NCBI RefSeq assembly: GCF_011745365.1 | Contig: NW_024468909.1 | Location: 2,666,001 to 2,730,000 of the forward strand | Source: Cryphonectria parasitica EP155 | Lineage: Eukaryota > Ascomycota > Sordariomycetes > Diaporthales > Cryphonectriaceae | Reading direction: 5' to 3' | Length of the DNA: 64,000 bases | Shown here: one piece after another, positions 10,642-22,853 of the stretch | Position numbering within the stretch: position 1 is the first letter of the stretch | How the letters are laid out: each line of letters starts with the position of its first letter | Made by a program: the position numbers and the translations under genes | Notes under the pieces: generated by a model | The model's input: the letters and a program-made list of their open reading frames with translations, nothing else | Database searches by the model: none | Told to the model about the DNA's origin: nothing

Positions 10642-11837
10642 TTATAGCTTGTGCCTCTTCTCACCACTGGCTAGCTTTCTGAATTCCCTCTGGGGGACCC
10701 CGCTGACGAACCTCTCCAGGCCGTCAAACACCTCTCTCACGTTCTGCGTCTCCATGATATCCCTCTCGGGCTGCTTGATCAACTTCTTGATCCCCAGCAA
10801 GCTATCGCCTTCCAGATGAGAGCCCAGCCTCTCGTCAATCTCCTTCAGCACCATGGCGTTGAACCTCTCATCCTCCCCCTTACCGGTGCCCGTCTCGAAG
10901 ATGGCGTTCACGAACCCAGCCTCCTTCAGCTCGCTGGCCTGGATCCGCTTGCTCATGATGAGGGCCTCGTTCGCCTTGGCGTAGCCCAGCCGCAACACGA
11001 GGGCGCGCGACGCGCCGCCCTCGGCGACCAGGCCGATGGAGCTAAAGGGGGTCAGGAGGAACGTGTGCGGCGTGCAGTAGATGAAGTCGGCGTGGGCGAT
11101 GAGGGCGGCAGAGAGCCCGATGACGGGACCGTTGAGACCCACGACGAGGATCTTGGGGTGCGTGTAGAAGGCGTGCGTGATGTTGAGGTTGTTGGCGACG
11201 AAGGAGCCCATCCAATGCTTGCGCACGTCGGTGTCGCCCTCGGGGTTGTCCCTGCTGATGGAGACGTCGGCGCCGCTGGAATGAGAGCTTGTGAGTCAAA
11301 TGACCGATATGAGACGCTTTTTCGGGGGGAGAGCTGTGGAGTGGCCTGGCCTGGTCTGGCTTTTTCGGGGTTTATTTGGGATAAGGCACAGAGAGAGAGA
11401 GAGAGAGAAAGAAGGAGAAACAAGAGAATGAAAGAGAAAAAGAATACAAAACAAAGGAGAAGAGAATGACAAGGAAGAAGAACAAAAGAGTAAATGAGTA
11501 GGCTGGGGGCGCGGGGATGAGAGATGAAGGGATCGTGAAGGGGAATTTAGAAGAGCCTAGGCCAGACCGAGAAGGGGCGGGACGGGAATGATTGAAATGA
11601 TAGAGGAGAGACAGGCTTGACAGGCAGGCAGGCAGGCAATACTACATACGCGGAGAAGAAGCGTCCCTTGCCCAAGAGGACGGTGATGTACACCTCATCG
11701 TGAGTCGCAATCTCGCGCAGTTTCTTTGCAATGTCGTAATATTGTTGTTGATTCAGAGCGTTCAACTTGGCCTCATTCTGAATAGTGAGGACGGCGACCC
11801 GGCCTTTGTATTCCAAGGTCGTTACCGAGTCTGCCAT
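10642..11837 (-). CDS. ECI1: peroxisomal delta3,delta2-enoyl-CoA isomerase
   Basis: Two exons, 11837-11650 and 11275-10642, encode 273 residues. The join at GRFFSA|GADVS restores the crotonase oxyanion-hole loop (FSAGAD). The second oxyanion region is NGPVIGLSAAL. The following LLTPFSSIGLVAEGGAS carries the acidic residue position used by Eci1-type isomerases. The protein ends in HKL, a plausible type-1 peroxisomal targeting signal; yeast Eci1 uses a similar HRL. It shifts 3-enoyl-CoA to trans-2-enoyl-CoA, allowing beta-oxidation of unsaturated fatty acids. The donor is GTATGT and the acceptor CAG. The intron is 374 bp, unusually long here, and contains a GA microsatellite. A dienoyl-CoA isomerase or other crotonase is possible but less likely. 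Confidence 0.88.
11390..11409. repeat. (GA)n microsatellite inside the ECI1 intron
   Basis: About nine GA units lie inside the 374 bp intron (TC-rich on the transcribed strand). They help explain the intron's length. Confidence 0.85.
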
Positions 11838-13655
11838 GGTGAGCAAAGACAAAAGCAAACCTGCGAGAATTGAAGAACAATTATGTTTTGCATACAAAAA
11901 CAATGAAGAATTCAGTACACAGTATCCGGCCGTAGAGCAGTGAAGCTGTCATGTATGTTGTCTCGCGCCGATCTGAATAGTAAGTAGCAGTTATTATGCA
12001 AGTACTCTCATTGCAGTGGTAGTAGAGCGTTGGAGAGAGCGGCTCCCCCTCGCGGCTGAGAGAAAGAGATACCTCGGTACAATGGCTCGGCCACTGTGCA
12101 TACGCCGCAAGTACCAAGTATCTCAGTAGACTAGCGATCCTTAGAGATCGTAGCTTCCCCCCTGCTTTCCCTTGATCTAAACCCCGAGATCGTTCTTGCC
12201 TGTTTCAAAGAAATGTGTGTGGGGGACATCCCTGGCACTTACCAGTTCGTAAACAAAACAAACGTCTAGCCCTTCAGGTTTCCACCTTTCCTATCTTCCT
12301 TCCCAACCCAAGCTCGGATTTCTAATCCGTGAACTTGTCTCACCCTTTTTTCCTCGTCGCGACCTATCACCTTCATTCCGCCATCCACGGGCACGAAGAC
12401 AAAAACTATTCAGCGCAAAAACCTCTATCGCTCACCTCGGACAGGAATGCCGGCCACACAAAGATGACGTGCCGCTCGACACACGTCGCTTCATGGATAG
12501 TCTTAAACGAGAAGCCGGGAACCGCATCTCCGGCTACGAATGGCCAAGTCGCCGGCCACTGCAGTCCAGGTGAACCGTGAGGCCTCGAGGGGGCAGCACT
12601 GGTGGTCCCGTCGCAGCGATGTGGTGTGACTTCTCGGTGTGAAGGCCCAAGGAAAGCAGCATGTCACGATCCACCATCTGAGATCTTGTGTCTTGCTATA
12701 AGCAGAGTCGTTTGGCGAAAAGTACCTAGTGGCCCACACGACGTCTCATCTGCATTGGAGAGAGAGAGAGAGAGAAAGGGGGGAGGCGAGAAAGAAAAAA
12801 ATTGAATCAAAGAGAGACCAAAGGACAGAACAGAGCAGCAGCACGAAGGATGAGGCAAAAATAGGCTCTGTTGAGGCTCACGATAAGTCAGGACCGTCCA
12901 CTTCTTTGTCGAGGTCGCCGATCACTCTCAGCACCCTGTGGTCTACTGTCTCACCAAAAAAGTTGACATGACCTCAACCGGGACGGGGGCCCATGCGTTC
13001 AAATTTCTAGAGCTGGACACCGGAGGAATGGGTTGAGCATGCTGATCGCCCACCTTTTTGGAGCACTCGTCCCGCGGGCAGATCCCATTTGAGCTTCGTG
13101 TCTTAAGTTTGCCTCGCTGTGGTGGCCCCCCTCCCCCCTTCCAGGAGGAAAAAATACTTCATGTCACGATAAGGGCCTTCCGTCAAGTGGTGGAGCCGGG
13201 GAACGTACTATGGTATGTACCTCTCGAGGGCGGACGGGGTTCTCTTGTCCGCTTGTACCAGGGGAGAAGCCGGGGGGCACCAGATCATGGGAATCTCAAG
13301 TGGTTCCTCGCCAATCTAGGGACAGCTGTAGGGCTTTTCTTGTCCCAACCTTTCTGCGCGCGCAGCTCTCTCTCTCACGGGATCATCGTGACCCACATCC
13401 TCAATGTTCCCCCGCCCCTCAAGACGTAAGTGTCTCTGTCCGCCGTGCTCCCTTCCTCGCATTTGATGTAGACCCCGGTCTCCCATATTTATATCGTCTC
13501 CGCCCTTTTCTGCCTCCTTAGGGTTGCCTGTGTATCAGACATCGGCCCTATTCGTCTGTCGCAGGCGTCTCGCTCCATTCGACACTCAGAGGTGGGAGAT
13601 ATCTCACAGAGAAGGGACTCGGGAAAGGGGAAAAATTAGAAAAAAGAAAAAGAAG
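11838..13655. other. divergent intergenic region ECI1 / MFS transporter
   Basis: There are 1.8 kb between divergent ATGs. A (GA)n run lies at about 12758-12775. From about 13050 the plus strand becomes C/T-rich, ending in a purine-rich stretch just before the MFS start. No ORF resembles a protein and I find no RNA gene. Confidence 0.55.
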
Positions 13656-15217
13656 ATGGCACCCAGACGTACCATCTCCATGGCCTCTCTGAGGACCAGG
13701 ACATCTGACAACGAGAGCGCCTTTTCTGCCAGGGCAGGCCACGGAGGAGATTTTGGGTTGACCGAGGAACTTCACCATCGACTTTCTTGTCTACCGCCTG
13801 CAGACACCGGAAAACATGCCTACCTGTTCCTGTTGGCATGCTTTGTGCTCTCGGCGCTGGTCTGGAGTGAGTATCAATTCCTACTGCCCCCGCCCTCGCC
13901 GCCGCCGCCACCACCAAAGATAAAAGACATGGCTGCTGACCTCTTGTTTCTTCGTCTTTTTCTCCCCCTCCATCAGGCTATGGCTTCTGCTTCGGTATCC
14001 TGAGCGACTACTATGCACGGACTGAGCCCTTTAAGGGGTCATCGGCCATCGCCAACATCGGCACCTGCTGCTCAGGACTCATGTACCTGGGTGGCCTTCC
14101 GGCTCTGCTCCTGAACCGCATGTATCCGCGGTGGGCCAGGTACTCACCCTTGATCGGCCTGCTCATCCTCTGCGGCGGCCTCTGTGTGAGCGCCTGGGCG
14201 ACCAACGTCACACAGCTCATCATCACCCAGGGCGTCGTCTATGGCGTTGGCGGCGCCATCGCGTACACACCGTGCACCATGTACATTGACGAATGGTTCG
14301 TCAAGCGCAAGGGCCTGGCGTACGGCATCATGTGGTCCGGGACGAGTCTGGCCGGCGTGGTGCTCCCGCTCATCCTCGAGCGCCTGCTCGAGTCGTACGG
14401 CTACCAGACGACCATCATCATCTGGGCAGTGGTGCTTTTCGGCATCACCGCGCCCCTGGCATGGTACATCAAACCACGCATTCCGCCGCTGCCCGTGCGC
14501 TCGCTGCGCTCCTTCAACCTGCGCTTCTCCGTCTCGCGTCGCTTCATCCTATACCAGGTTTCCAACACCATCGAGGCCATCGGGTTTTACATCCCGGGCA
14601 TCTACGTGCCTATCTTTGCCGGCGACGTTCTTGGCGCCTCCGAGTTTGCCTCCTCCGTCTGCATCCTCATCTTCAACACGTCCGCCGTGGTCGGCTGCGT
14701 CGCCATAGGGTGGCTGATCGACCGCTTCCACGTCACGACGTGCGTCATGGTCTCGACCATTGGGGCCACCCTGGGCACCTTTCTCCTGTGGGGGTGCGCC
14801 CAGAACATGGTCATGGTCTACCTCTACTGCGTGAGCTACGGCCTGTCCGCGGGCAGCTACAGCACCACTTGGACGGGTGTCATGCGTGAGGTGAGCGGCA
14901 AGGACATGCTGTCCGCCCCGAGCACGAGCTCCAGCGACCCTGAGAGCCCCATCTCGCCCATCGGGGCCGACGTGGGGGCAGAGGGCTACGGCGAGGGCGT
15001 AGACCCCGTTATGGTCTTCGTCCTGCTCGCTGCTGGGAGGGGCATCGGCAACGTGGTCTCGGGCCCCATGAGCCAGGCCATGTACCACGCCATGCCGTGG
15101 AAGGGGGAGGCCAGCCTGGCGTACGGGAGCGGATTCGGCAGCCTGATCGTCTTTACGGGCATCACTGCGCTGGGATCTGGAATATGCTTCCTGGGCAGGC
15201 GGGTTGGGTGGTGTTAG
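13656..15217 (+). CDS. MFS transporter, monocarboxylate-transporter (SLC16-like) type
   Basis: Two exons, 13656-13866 and 13977-15217, encode 483 residues. The donor GTGAGT and acceptor CAG join VLSALVW with SYGFCFGIL inside the first helix. About 12 hydrophobic segments follow. The pattern (first helix with GFCFGILSDYY, then a GLMYLGG loop; helix 4 GVVYGVGGAIAYTPCTMYIDEWF; KRKGLAYGIMWSGTSLAGVVLP; a basic central loop RSFNLRFSVSRRF) matches fungal monocarboxylate-permease-like carriers. These are plasma-membrane or organellar proton-linked carriers of small acids, but the substrate cannot be read from sequence. A Ser-rich, acidic loop (about residues 385-410) is probably cytosolic. The start is the first ATG in frame with the basic N-terminus MAPRRTISM. 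Confidence 0.87.
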
Positions 15218-16346
15218 AGAAAGCTGTGAAAAGGAAGAGGATGGTGTATGTGTGGAGATGAGGGTCGAAGAAATGTGGGAGTATGTGTGAATCGAGAGAG
15301 AAGATGCAGGGCTTCACACACGCAGTGAGGAGGTGAAGGATGTTGTTGCTGTCTGTACGTCCGGGCAAGAGAGGCCAACTTGGTGGTTCATCTCACTATT
15401 TTCTTATTGTTTGATACTCGTGTATTTGTCACTTTTGTTTGGTAGATTACAAGACATGTAGGTCGCACCTAGGAATTTTGATAGAGTTTTTTTTTAGAGA
15501 CCAAAGGAGTTTGTCTGTTTGAGGCGCCCACCGACATTGTTATCCTGAACTACTTTTTACTCGCGAGATATCAATCCTAGAATTTTCCCGCTTACTTGCA
15601 CACACACGCACAAGAACGTCGCAAGTCCTGTAGGAGACCAAAACTCTACTAGTAGAGGCCGGAGCCCTGAGGAGGCAAAGTGTGTGCATCCCTCGGGCAT
15701 CACACGCAAGTACACCGCAGAGGTGTGGGGGGCAGATTCAAGAAGAGGCAGGGATGCAGAAACGCGTTCGCCCAGAGAGCAGGTAGATTCTGACAATCGA
15801 TCATCTCGATCAGACTCAAAATATTCCCCGAGAGACATCTGAAACCAAGACAGTGATGAAGGAGGGATAGAATGCAGATTGGAATAGCGTGGTTTAACCC
15901 TCCCTTTTTCAAAAGATGCCAGTCAGGTTTTGCCAAAAAAAAAAAAAAAAAAAAAAAAAAGGAAAAAAAGAACGCCGACCCGTTCCAAGAAGTTTCCGCC
16001 CGCCCGCGCCTGCTGTTATGTATGTTTGCCCGCCCCTCCTTTTTTGAAGCCCGCCGCCGCCGAACATGCAAAACCACCGGCTATTTTTTTCAAACCTACT
16101 TGTTTTGTTTTTTGTTGTTCCTTGTTTCTTATTGTCTTTTATTCCCCAACGCCGTGTAAGAATGAGAGGAAGGATGATTGAACCACCACCGCCCGGATTC
16201 AATGTAACTCCGGTCAAGCCGTCATAGTGTTGGAAGATCCGGAAGGGGGGGGGGGAGTAGGTGTGGGAAGGGTTGAGGAAGAAAACGAGGAGGATGAGGG
16301 TGGAGAAAGAAAGAAAGAAAAACAAAAAGTCTTGCAATCGAGTTTC
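15218..16346. other. convergent intergenic region with homopolymers
   Basis: There are 1.1 kb between convergent genes. It contains an A26 run (15935-15960), a G11 run (16245-16255) and several short T-rich patches. ORFs here are driven by low complexity and not credible. Confidence 0.6.
15935..15960. repeat. A26 homopolymer
   Basis: Twenty-six consecutive A on the plus strand, seen directly. It is not attached to any recognisable retroposed gene copy. Confidence 0.95.
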
Positions 16347-17671
16347 CTAGTTGGACCATTCGGACTGGTTCCTCTCCAAGACTGGCCTCTGATCCCAGCG
16401 ATTTCCATCGATGCTCAACTCGTCATCCTCCCTGCTCCCCTCCTCCAACGCACTGTCGGCGTCATCATACTCGCCACCGTCCTCGCTACTGTATATGAAG
16501 AACTGCACAAAGATGCCCATGTCTAGGAACAGCGTGCCCAGGCTCCCCGCCAGCCACGACAGGTTGACCAGGATATACTGCCCGTACACGCGACCGGGGT
16601 CCTCGCCGGGCCGGCAGCCGTTGTTGGGGACGCTGTCGTCCCAGCACTTGGGGTCGAAGGCGAAGATGGACAGCACATAGGTCAGGTTTCCGAGGCAGGC
16701 GAAGAGGAAGAAGAGCATGCTCACGCCCTCGGTGCTCTTCCTGCGGTAGTTGAGCAGCAGCTGCGGCAGGCGCGAGCCCAGGTACAGGACCGCGCAGAGC
16801 CAGCCGAAGATCTGGCCCCAGAGATCAAAATGGATTTCACCATGAGGGTCTTCGTTGTTATTGTTGTTGTTGTTGTTGTCGTGCCCGTCCGATGACCCTC
16901 TTCCTCCGTGGCCACGGCTCAGGAACCAGCCCGCCACGCCGGCGGCAATAACCATGAGGACGGCGACGGTGTTCCAGGCCACGCGCTGCAGCGTGGTCGA
17001 CGGCGGCGGGGGGCGCGCCGAGGGCTCGATGATGGGCACGACGGGGTTCACGTGGATCAGCCTGTCGGACCAGTCTGAGCCGCGTCGTGGGCGCAGGTCG
17101 GCGCGGTCCAGGAGGCTCGTCCGCTCGTCGGGCAGCGTGTGCCCGTTGCGCCCATTCCCGTTCTCCTCGTGCGCCGGCGCCGCCCCATGGGCTGCCTGGC
17201 CGTTCCCGTGCGAGCGAGTGCGTTTTCGCTGGGCGGGGGGCGCGACCACCTCGTCCTTCCACGTGAAGCCCCTGTAGTAGAAGCACTGTCCGAGCAGGAC
17301 GATGTCGGCGATGGTGTAGTATATGGCAAGGATGATCATGGTGGGCAGCACGCCCTGCAGGACGGCGCCGAGGATGTTGAAGACATCGCCGAGCAGCCAG
17401 ACGATGATGAACTGGAGGGAGAGGCCGTCGGCGGAGGAGCGGCGGAAGTTCTCGATGATCTGGGGGGAGAAGACGACGACCCAGCAGGCGATGGATATGG
17501 ATCTGGAGAAAATCACACATGACACTTGTTAGCAGGAAGAAAAGGAAGAAGGGAAGAGAGAAAGAACCACATGGACATGATGAACAATGATTATCTCTGG
17601 GAAAGAACGTACCCGCAAATTCCAGATATTGCCTCGACGTCGAGATTCAATGGCCCTGGTGGTGGCACCAT
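16347..17671 (-). CDS. PQ-loop vacuolar transporter (Ypq/Rtc2-like)
   Basis: Two exons, 17671-17613 and 17502-16347, encode 404 residues; GTACGT..CAG rejoins the first helix (DVEAISGICG|SISIACWVVVF). Two PQ-loop repeats are visible: FSPQIIENFRR followed by SADGLSLQF near the N-terminus, and LGSRLPQLLLNYRRKSTEG in the second half. Seven membrane helices are expected, split by a long basic/Pro-rich cytosolic loop (about 100-210) that includes a run of Asn. Yeast Ypq1-3 and Rtc2 move cationic amino acids across the vacuolar membrane, and mammalian PQLC2 does this in lysosomes. The acidic C-terminal tail is hydrophilic. The exact substrate is inferred from the family. Confidence 0.87.
16855..16878 (-). 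repeat. (AAC)n run encoding poly-Asn in the PQ-loop protein
   Basis: A trinucleotide run in frame encodes eight consecutive Asn in the cytosolic loop. It is likely length-polymorphic. Confidence 0.85.
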
Positions 17672-19319
17672 CACGGCAGATTTTCTTGGTCGCGTGGAGT
17701 GATCGCGGCTGAACCTTTTGTTGGGGCAAGGAAAAGAGAGGAGGATGCAGGAAGGGTCGTTTCAAGAGATGGTGACAGGAGCGAGAGAGTTGGAAATTAT
17801 TTGTTTGGATGTCGCCAAACTGCTAGAGCCTACTAAAAGAGTGAAGTAGGCTGCGGCTGAAAAAAAGGAGGGGGCAAAGACAATGGCGCCTTGAAAGGAA
17901 AGGAGTCCCATGGTAAACTTGGAAAAAAAAGTACGAATTTTTCTTCTCATTCACACAGTGACGCCTTTTCTGCCCGTAGTGTTTCTTGGCCTGGCTTTCT
18001 CTCTCTCTCTCTCTAACACGGAGACTCCGAGCCCGGAGGCAGTGTCAGGCCACCCCCTGCAGCGATGATCAAGAAAAAATCGAAAAGGTTGCCTCTAGAC
18101 AGCCGCTAAAGTTTGGACCAAAATCTGGGGTACAGAACGCGGGGAAGGCGGGTCTATGTCGCCTATTGGCCTGGCGTTGCGGTGCTCTGTAACACACCAT
18201 TTACTATGGTAGAGGGGAGGGCCACCTGAACGCCCAGACGCCCCAGGGACTTGGGTCTGTCAGATCCGAGCAGATGGATGGGCTGGCTGGCTGTACAGAT
18301 CGATCAGATCGTGGCTGAGATGAACCCCAAGCCAGGTTACGCACGCAGGGAAATTACACGGCTCCAAGTACTGTACTATGAACTGTTTTATTTATTTTTT
18401 TCAGGACGAGGGAGAGAGACAGGGAAAAGTAATAAAGCCTTGTAAGGGACTGATTCGTGAGATTGATCGTGAATAGTGTCCCTGAAAACGAAAAAAAGAG
18501 TTGAATTACTCTGCACTCCGAGCAAGTATAAGTAAATATGCTTGAGTGACGCAGGATCTGAAAACAATTGTAAGGTGGAGGGAGGTGAATTCGTCATCTA
18601 GCGGTACACAATTGTCTAAGGACTCGATGCCGAGTCGCTTCTTGTTCTCTTGACCTCGAGATCTTGTCGGCTTGTTCTCTGACACTTCATTTTGCTTTTC
18701 CCCATTTGTGCACCAAATTCAGATTTCCTCAATGTCTCACTGGGTGGGCCTTTCACTCTCCTTGATCTTATCTCAGCTCAACGCCCAGCCGATACCGGCA
18801 TCTGTCATACAATGCGAAATCCATAACGCCCGTGGTTCTCAAAAGGCATACTATTCTGTAGTTCATCAAAACTTGCGTGTATACCAAAAATTTGGTATTT
18901 GCCTGTCTTGATAGCGACAAGCGAAAGGTTGATGGTAGACTTGAGTGAGAAGGCAAACGCCGACCCGGCACCGGAGGGTCGGCGCCGGAATTCTGAAGAG
19001 CCTCGGTCCCCGCTGGACGGCAGAGAACACAACAGATTGATTTATCAGCGTATCGGAGGTGCTGGGCTGCCCCTCTAAAAGTCCCCACCAACCCGCCGAT
19101 GACGATGTTCAACACAAGAGCCGTCATTCGCAAAAGTAATTTCCTGACTCGCAGCTAGGTGCGGTTCTCCTTCTTCCCATTTGTGGACCTATTCCTGCTC
19201 TTGTGCCCCGGCGTATCGTCCGCATCCCAACCTATTGCATGTAAAAAGTCGCCCTTTCTTCTCTAGCCCCCAGTTGCTTTGGTACTTACCATCTTAGAAA
19301 TAGCCCTCCTCTCGAGAAC
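17672..19319. other. divergent intergenic region PQ-loop / NADH pyrophosphatase
   Basis: There are 1.65 kb between divergent starts. It contains a (CT)n run near 17997-18015. No ORF is convincing on composition, and no tRNA-like fold was seen. Confidence 0.5.
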
Positions 19320-20656
19320 ATGTCGATCATACCTGACCTGCCCACCGTGGACGACGACGCCTCCATGCTCTCCGCCAAGTTCGGCCGCGAGATCGCAAAC
19401 TACTTTGCCGGCTCACCCCTCAACCGCGTCGGCTTCCTCCGCGCCGACCACGCCTTCCTGCGCTCCGCCTTCTCGCACCCGTCCACGCGCTTCCTGCTCC
19501 TCAATGAGCTCGCTCCCCTGGTGGACGAGAGTCAGAACAAGTTGGGCTATGTCAGCTACTCGGACGTGAAGGGGTTCACGGGGCCGGACCCATTCGAGAA
19601 GAGCGAGGAGGAGCTGATCAAGAGCTTCCGCTCCGACGAGGAAAAGCCGCTCATCCTGCTGCTGGGCATTGACGAGGGCAACAAACTGCATGCACCAAGC
19701 ACAAGCGACACCTTTGGCTACAAGGAGTTCAAGGGCAGGCCATATTTTGCAGTCGACGTCTCGCCGCGTGGGCAGCTTGCCGAGGAGGCGAGCAAGGTGG
19801 TCGAGGCCGTGAAGGCGAAGGGGTACTCCTTCTTGAAAAACCAGAGGGCAATGAACCTGGCATATGGCGAAGGTCAGCCTTTCCTTTTCCCCCGCCCTTT
19901 CCTGACAGGGGATGTGCGCCAACAATGATGAGATCTTGATGATTTGAGGCTAACCCGATTTATGCAGCGGCTGTATATGCACAGGCGAGATCGATGTTTG
20001 ACTGGAACACCCGAAACCCCTACTGTGCGCAGTGCGGATCCAAGACGCTCTCAGTCAACGCCGGAGGCAAGCGGACCTGTCCACCCACAGATCTGGCAGG
20101 CGGGACGCTGAAAGAACGAGGTCCATGCGCATCCCGACAGGGCGTCTCCAACATCTGCTTCCCGAGGACAGACCCAACCATCATCGTGGCCGTTGTCTCA
20201 GCTGACGGGTCCAAGATCCTGCTGGGCAGGAACAAGAGGTTCCCTCCACACTGGTACAGCACGCTGGCAGGCTTTCTCGAGCCGGGCGAGTCGATCGAGG
20301 AGGCCGTCCGGCGTGAGGTGTGGGAGGAGAGCGGCGTGAAGCTGAGCCGTGTGGTCATCCACAGCTCACAGCCCTGGCCCTTCCCTGCCAGCCTGATGAT
20401 AGGCGCCATCGGCCAGGCCCATCCTGGCGACGGCGAGAAGATTGATCTAGGAAATGACCCAGAACTGCAGGATGCCAAGTGGTTCACCATCGAGGAGGTC
20501 AAAGAGGCGCTGGAAAAGGGCGTGTCTGGTCTCGGCGACCCAGCCCCTGAAGGGTGGAAGGAAGGATATCTGAGGCTGCCACCGCAGACGGCTATTGCCA
20601 ACCGCCTCATGACCGCTGTTTGTGAGGGTTTCGTCGGGGCATCATCCAGGATTTGA
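19320..20656 (+). CDS. NPY1: NADH pyrophosphatase (NUDIX hydrolase, NudC/Npy1 type)
   Basis: Two exons, 19320-19872 and 19968-20656, encode 413 residues; the join gives YGE|AAVYAQARSMFDWN. A zinc-ribbon-like region starts with YCAQCG (Cys204/Cys207), with further Cys at about 222 and 238. The Nudix box (GX5EX7REUXEEXGU) spans residues about 286-308 (starts GFLEPGESIEEAV). It is followed by the array SQPWPFP, diagnostic of NADH pyrophosphatases. The enzyme cleaves NADH to NMNH and AMP, and the NudC relatives can also remove NAD caps from RNA. Yeast Npy1 is peroxisomal; here the C-terminus is SRI, which is not a canonical PTS1, so location is open. An N-terminal NudC-like domain precedes the ribbon. 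The donor is GTCAGC, somewhat weak, but the join keeps frame and family sequence. Confidence 0.93.
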
Positions 20657-22024
20657 GGTTTTGGCCGAAGGCGGAGTCAAAAGACTGAGCAGGAGAGTAA
20701 CGTTCACAGCGTTTTAGATACATTTTCGATGGTTCTTCTTCTTCTTTTCTTCAATCTAGACACATAGATATAGGACAAGAGCCGTATTCAGAACAGATTT
20801 TGAAGTGTTTGAAAGAAAAAGAAAGTGTCCATACTTCAGTTCACATGCTTTCATCAGGATATCAGGAAAGTCAGGCGATTTCAAGGTTGGCCAGCCCAAA
20901 CAGGAGACAGGGGAGGAGACTAAGGCGCCTGTGGCTGTGGTATGTGGGTCGTTATCGATAGAAATAGCGCTAGTTCAAGTCTGGTCTAGCGCAGCTTATC
21001 CGCCCATCATAAAAATCACGTCGGCAGCTCTCGAGTTTGTAACAATTTTCTTCCTTTCCTTCCTCACATCAGTACGGGTTACTCTCTACACCGTCATGTG
21101 AAGAGAATACCTCACAATACTGGAGGCTCCGCTACGGCGGCTTGCTGAGGGTCTTCCCATATTCCCTATGGATTTTCTTCCGTTCCCGGCCTCCTTAAGC
21201 AACGTTTTACCGACCACCTAACTGCCAGGCACGTCGTTCCTAGGTCCCTGGCGGTGGAATGGTCGCGACATACAGACGAACACCAAGAGACGCTTTGCAG
21301 CAGAGCAAAACTTTCATAGCATGATGGGCCACGTACTAGACCTTGGAGAGTAGAATTTGTCGAGGGCGAAGGATGGCGAGTGGACGTCATATCCCCCGCT
21401 GCCTGTCTGTATGCGCACTCGTAGACTCGACATGCTTCGTATGCTTTGACCCAGTATCGACATGAGGGGTATCTAGATGGGCGCCGAGAGCACGGCGGCG
21501 GTCTGAGGCAGGCTCTGCTGCGCTATGGCCTGAGATTCATATGCATGAGTCCAGCCTCGGTAAAACGCTGTGTATCATGTTCCCACGGTACATGATGTCT
21601 TGGGAGGGCGGATGCGAATGCACTTGGTCCAGATGGAGGTCATTCATGGCGGGATCTCGGGAGATGTAAATATCTGCCTGTGGCAACGCATTTTTTACGG
21701 CAGCTCTTCGAAATCATCATATATTGAAAATTCTGCTACACAAATCTCACTCGCGGATCCAGTCTTTCTTTTACTCTTCAATTTGGAATGCTTTCCACAT
21801 GCTCGAAAAACTCAACGCGAGATCGAGCGCTGCTTAGTTGATCAGAGTCACGTGACCCCACCAGATGAAAATGTGGGGCCCTGAACTTTTCGTTTGACTG
21901 GAGCCAAATTCCTCTAGCGAACTTTCCTTTTCCCCCCTCCGACCAAACGACCACGACAACCACCTGAAAGGCGTAATAATCCTCACCATTAGAACCTCAA
22001 GATTTCTATTGGAAGACCGTCAAG
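20657..22024. other. intergenic upstream of RPL10a
   Basis: This 1.37 kb tandem spacer ends in a C/T-rich leader (CCTTTTCCCCCCTCC) directly ahead of the ribosomal protein gene, as is common for highly expressed fungal genes. I see no additional gene. Confidence 0.55.
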
Positions 22025-22853
22025 ATGTCGAAGATCACGGTCGCCGGAGTGCGCCAGAACGTCGCCGAGCTCCTTGAGTACTGTCAGTAAAAAAAAATCA
22101 CCTCGTCGCCAATTCATCCTCACTCGTCCTCTGCCGGCCTGTAATACTGATTGTGTGTCCCCTCAACAGCCCTGGAGACCAAGAAGCGCAACTTCCTCGA
22201 GACTGTCGAGCTTCAGATCGGCCTGAAGAACTATGACCCCCAGCGTGACAAGCGTTTCTCCGGCACTGTCAAGCTGCCCTCCGTGCCCCGCCCCAACATG
22301 GCCATCTGCATTCTGGGTGACCAGCACGATATTGATCGTGCCAAGCACGGTGGCGTCGACGCCATGTCCTCCGACGACCTGAAGAAGCTGAACAAGAACA
22401 AGAAGCTCATCAAGAAGCTTGCCCGCAAGTACGATGCCTTCATCGCTTCCGACAGCTTGATCAAGCAGATCCCCCGTCTGTTGGGTCCTGGTCTGTCCAA
22501 GGGTATGTCATTGAACGAAATCCTCAAGCCATCGTCTCCATTCTGTCCACACAAGGAATGCTCTTCTAACATTTGTCAATTTCTCAACAGCCGGCAAGTT
22601 CCCCACCCCCGTCTCTCACGCCGACAACCTGTCCGACAAGATCACCGAGGTCAAGTCCACCATCAAGTTCCAGCTGAAGAAGGTTCTGTGCATGGGTGTC
22701 GCTGTCGGCAACGTCGGCATGACCCAGGAGCAGCTGGTCGGAAACATCATGCTGGCCATCAACTACCTGGTGTCCCTGCTGAAGAAGGGCTGGCAGAACG
22801 TCGGTAGCCTGACCATCAAGGCTACCATGTCTCCTCCCAAGCGTGTCTACTAA
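22025..22853 (+). CDS. RPL1: 60S ribosomal protein L10a (uL1)
   Basis: Three exons, 22025-22082, 22170-22502 and 22591-22853, give exactly 217 residues, the standard eukaryotic length. The protein starts [19 protein letters not shown] and contains [18 protein letters not shown] and the uL1 core [17 protein letters not shown]. It ends [13 protein letters not shown]. uL1 forms the L1 stalk of the large ribosomal subunit and contacts E-site tRNA. Introns are 87 and 88 bp with GTCAGT and GTATGT donors. An intron after the first 19 codons is typical of fungal ribosomal protein genes. This is one of the most secure calls in the window. Confidence 0.97.

Noticed and set aside
14549..15088. 179-codon minus-strand ORF
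   Set aside because: Antisense shadow of the MFS transporter; Asp/His/Gly-rich and not protein-like.
15935..15960. A26 run as the tail of a retroposed gene or LINE
   Set aside because: No upstream gene copy, target-site duplication or reverse-transcriptase remnant could be seen.
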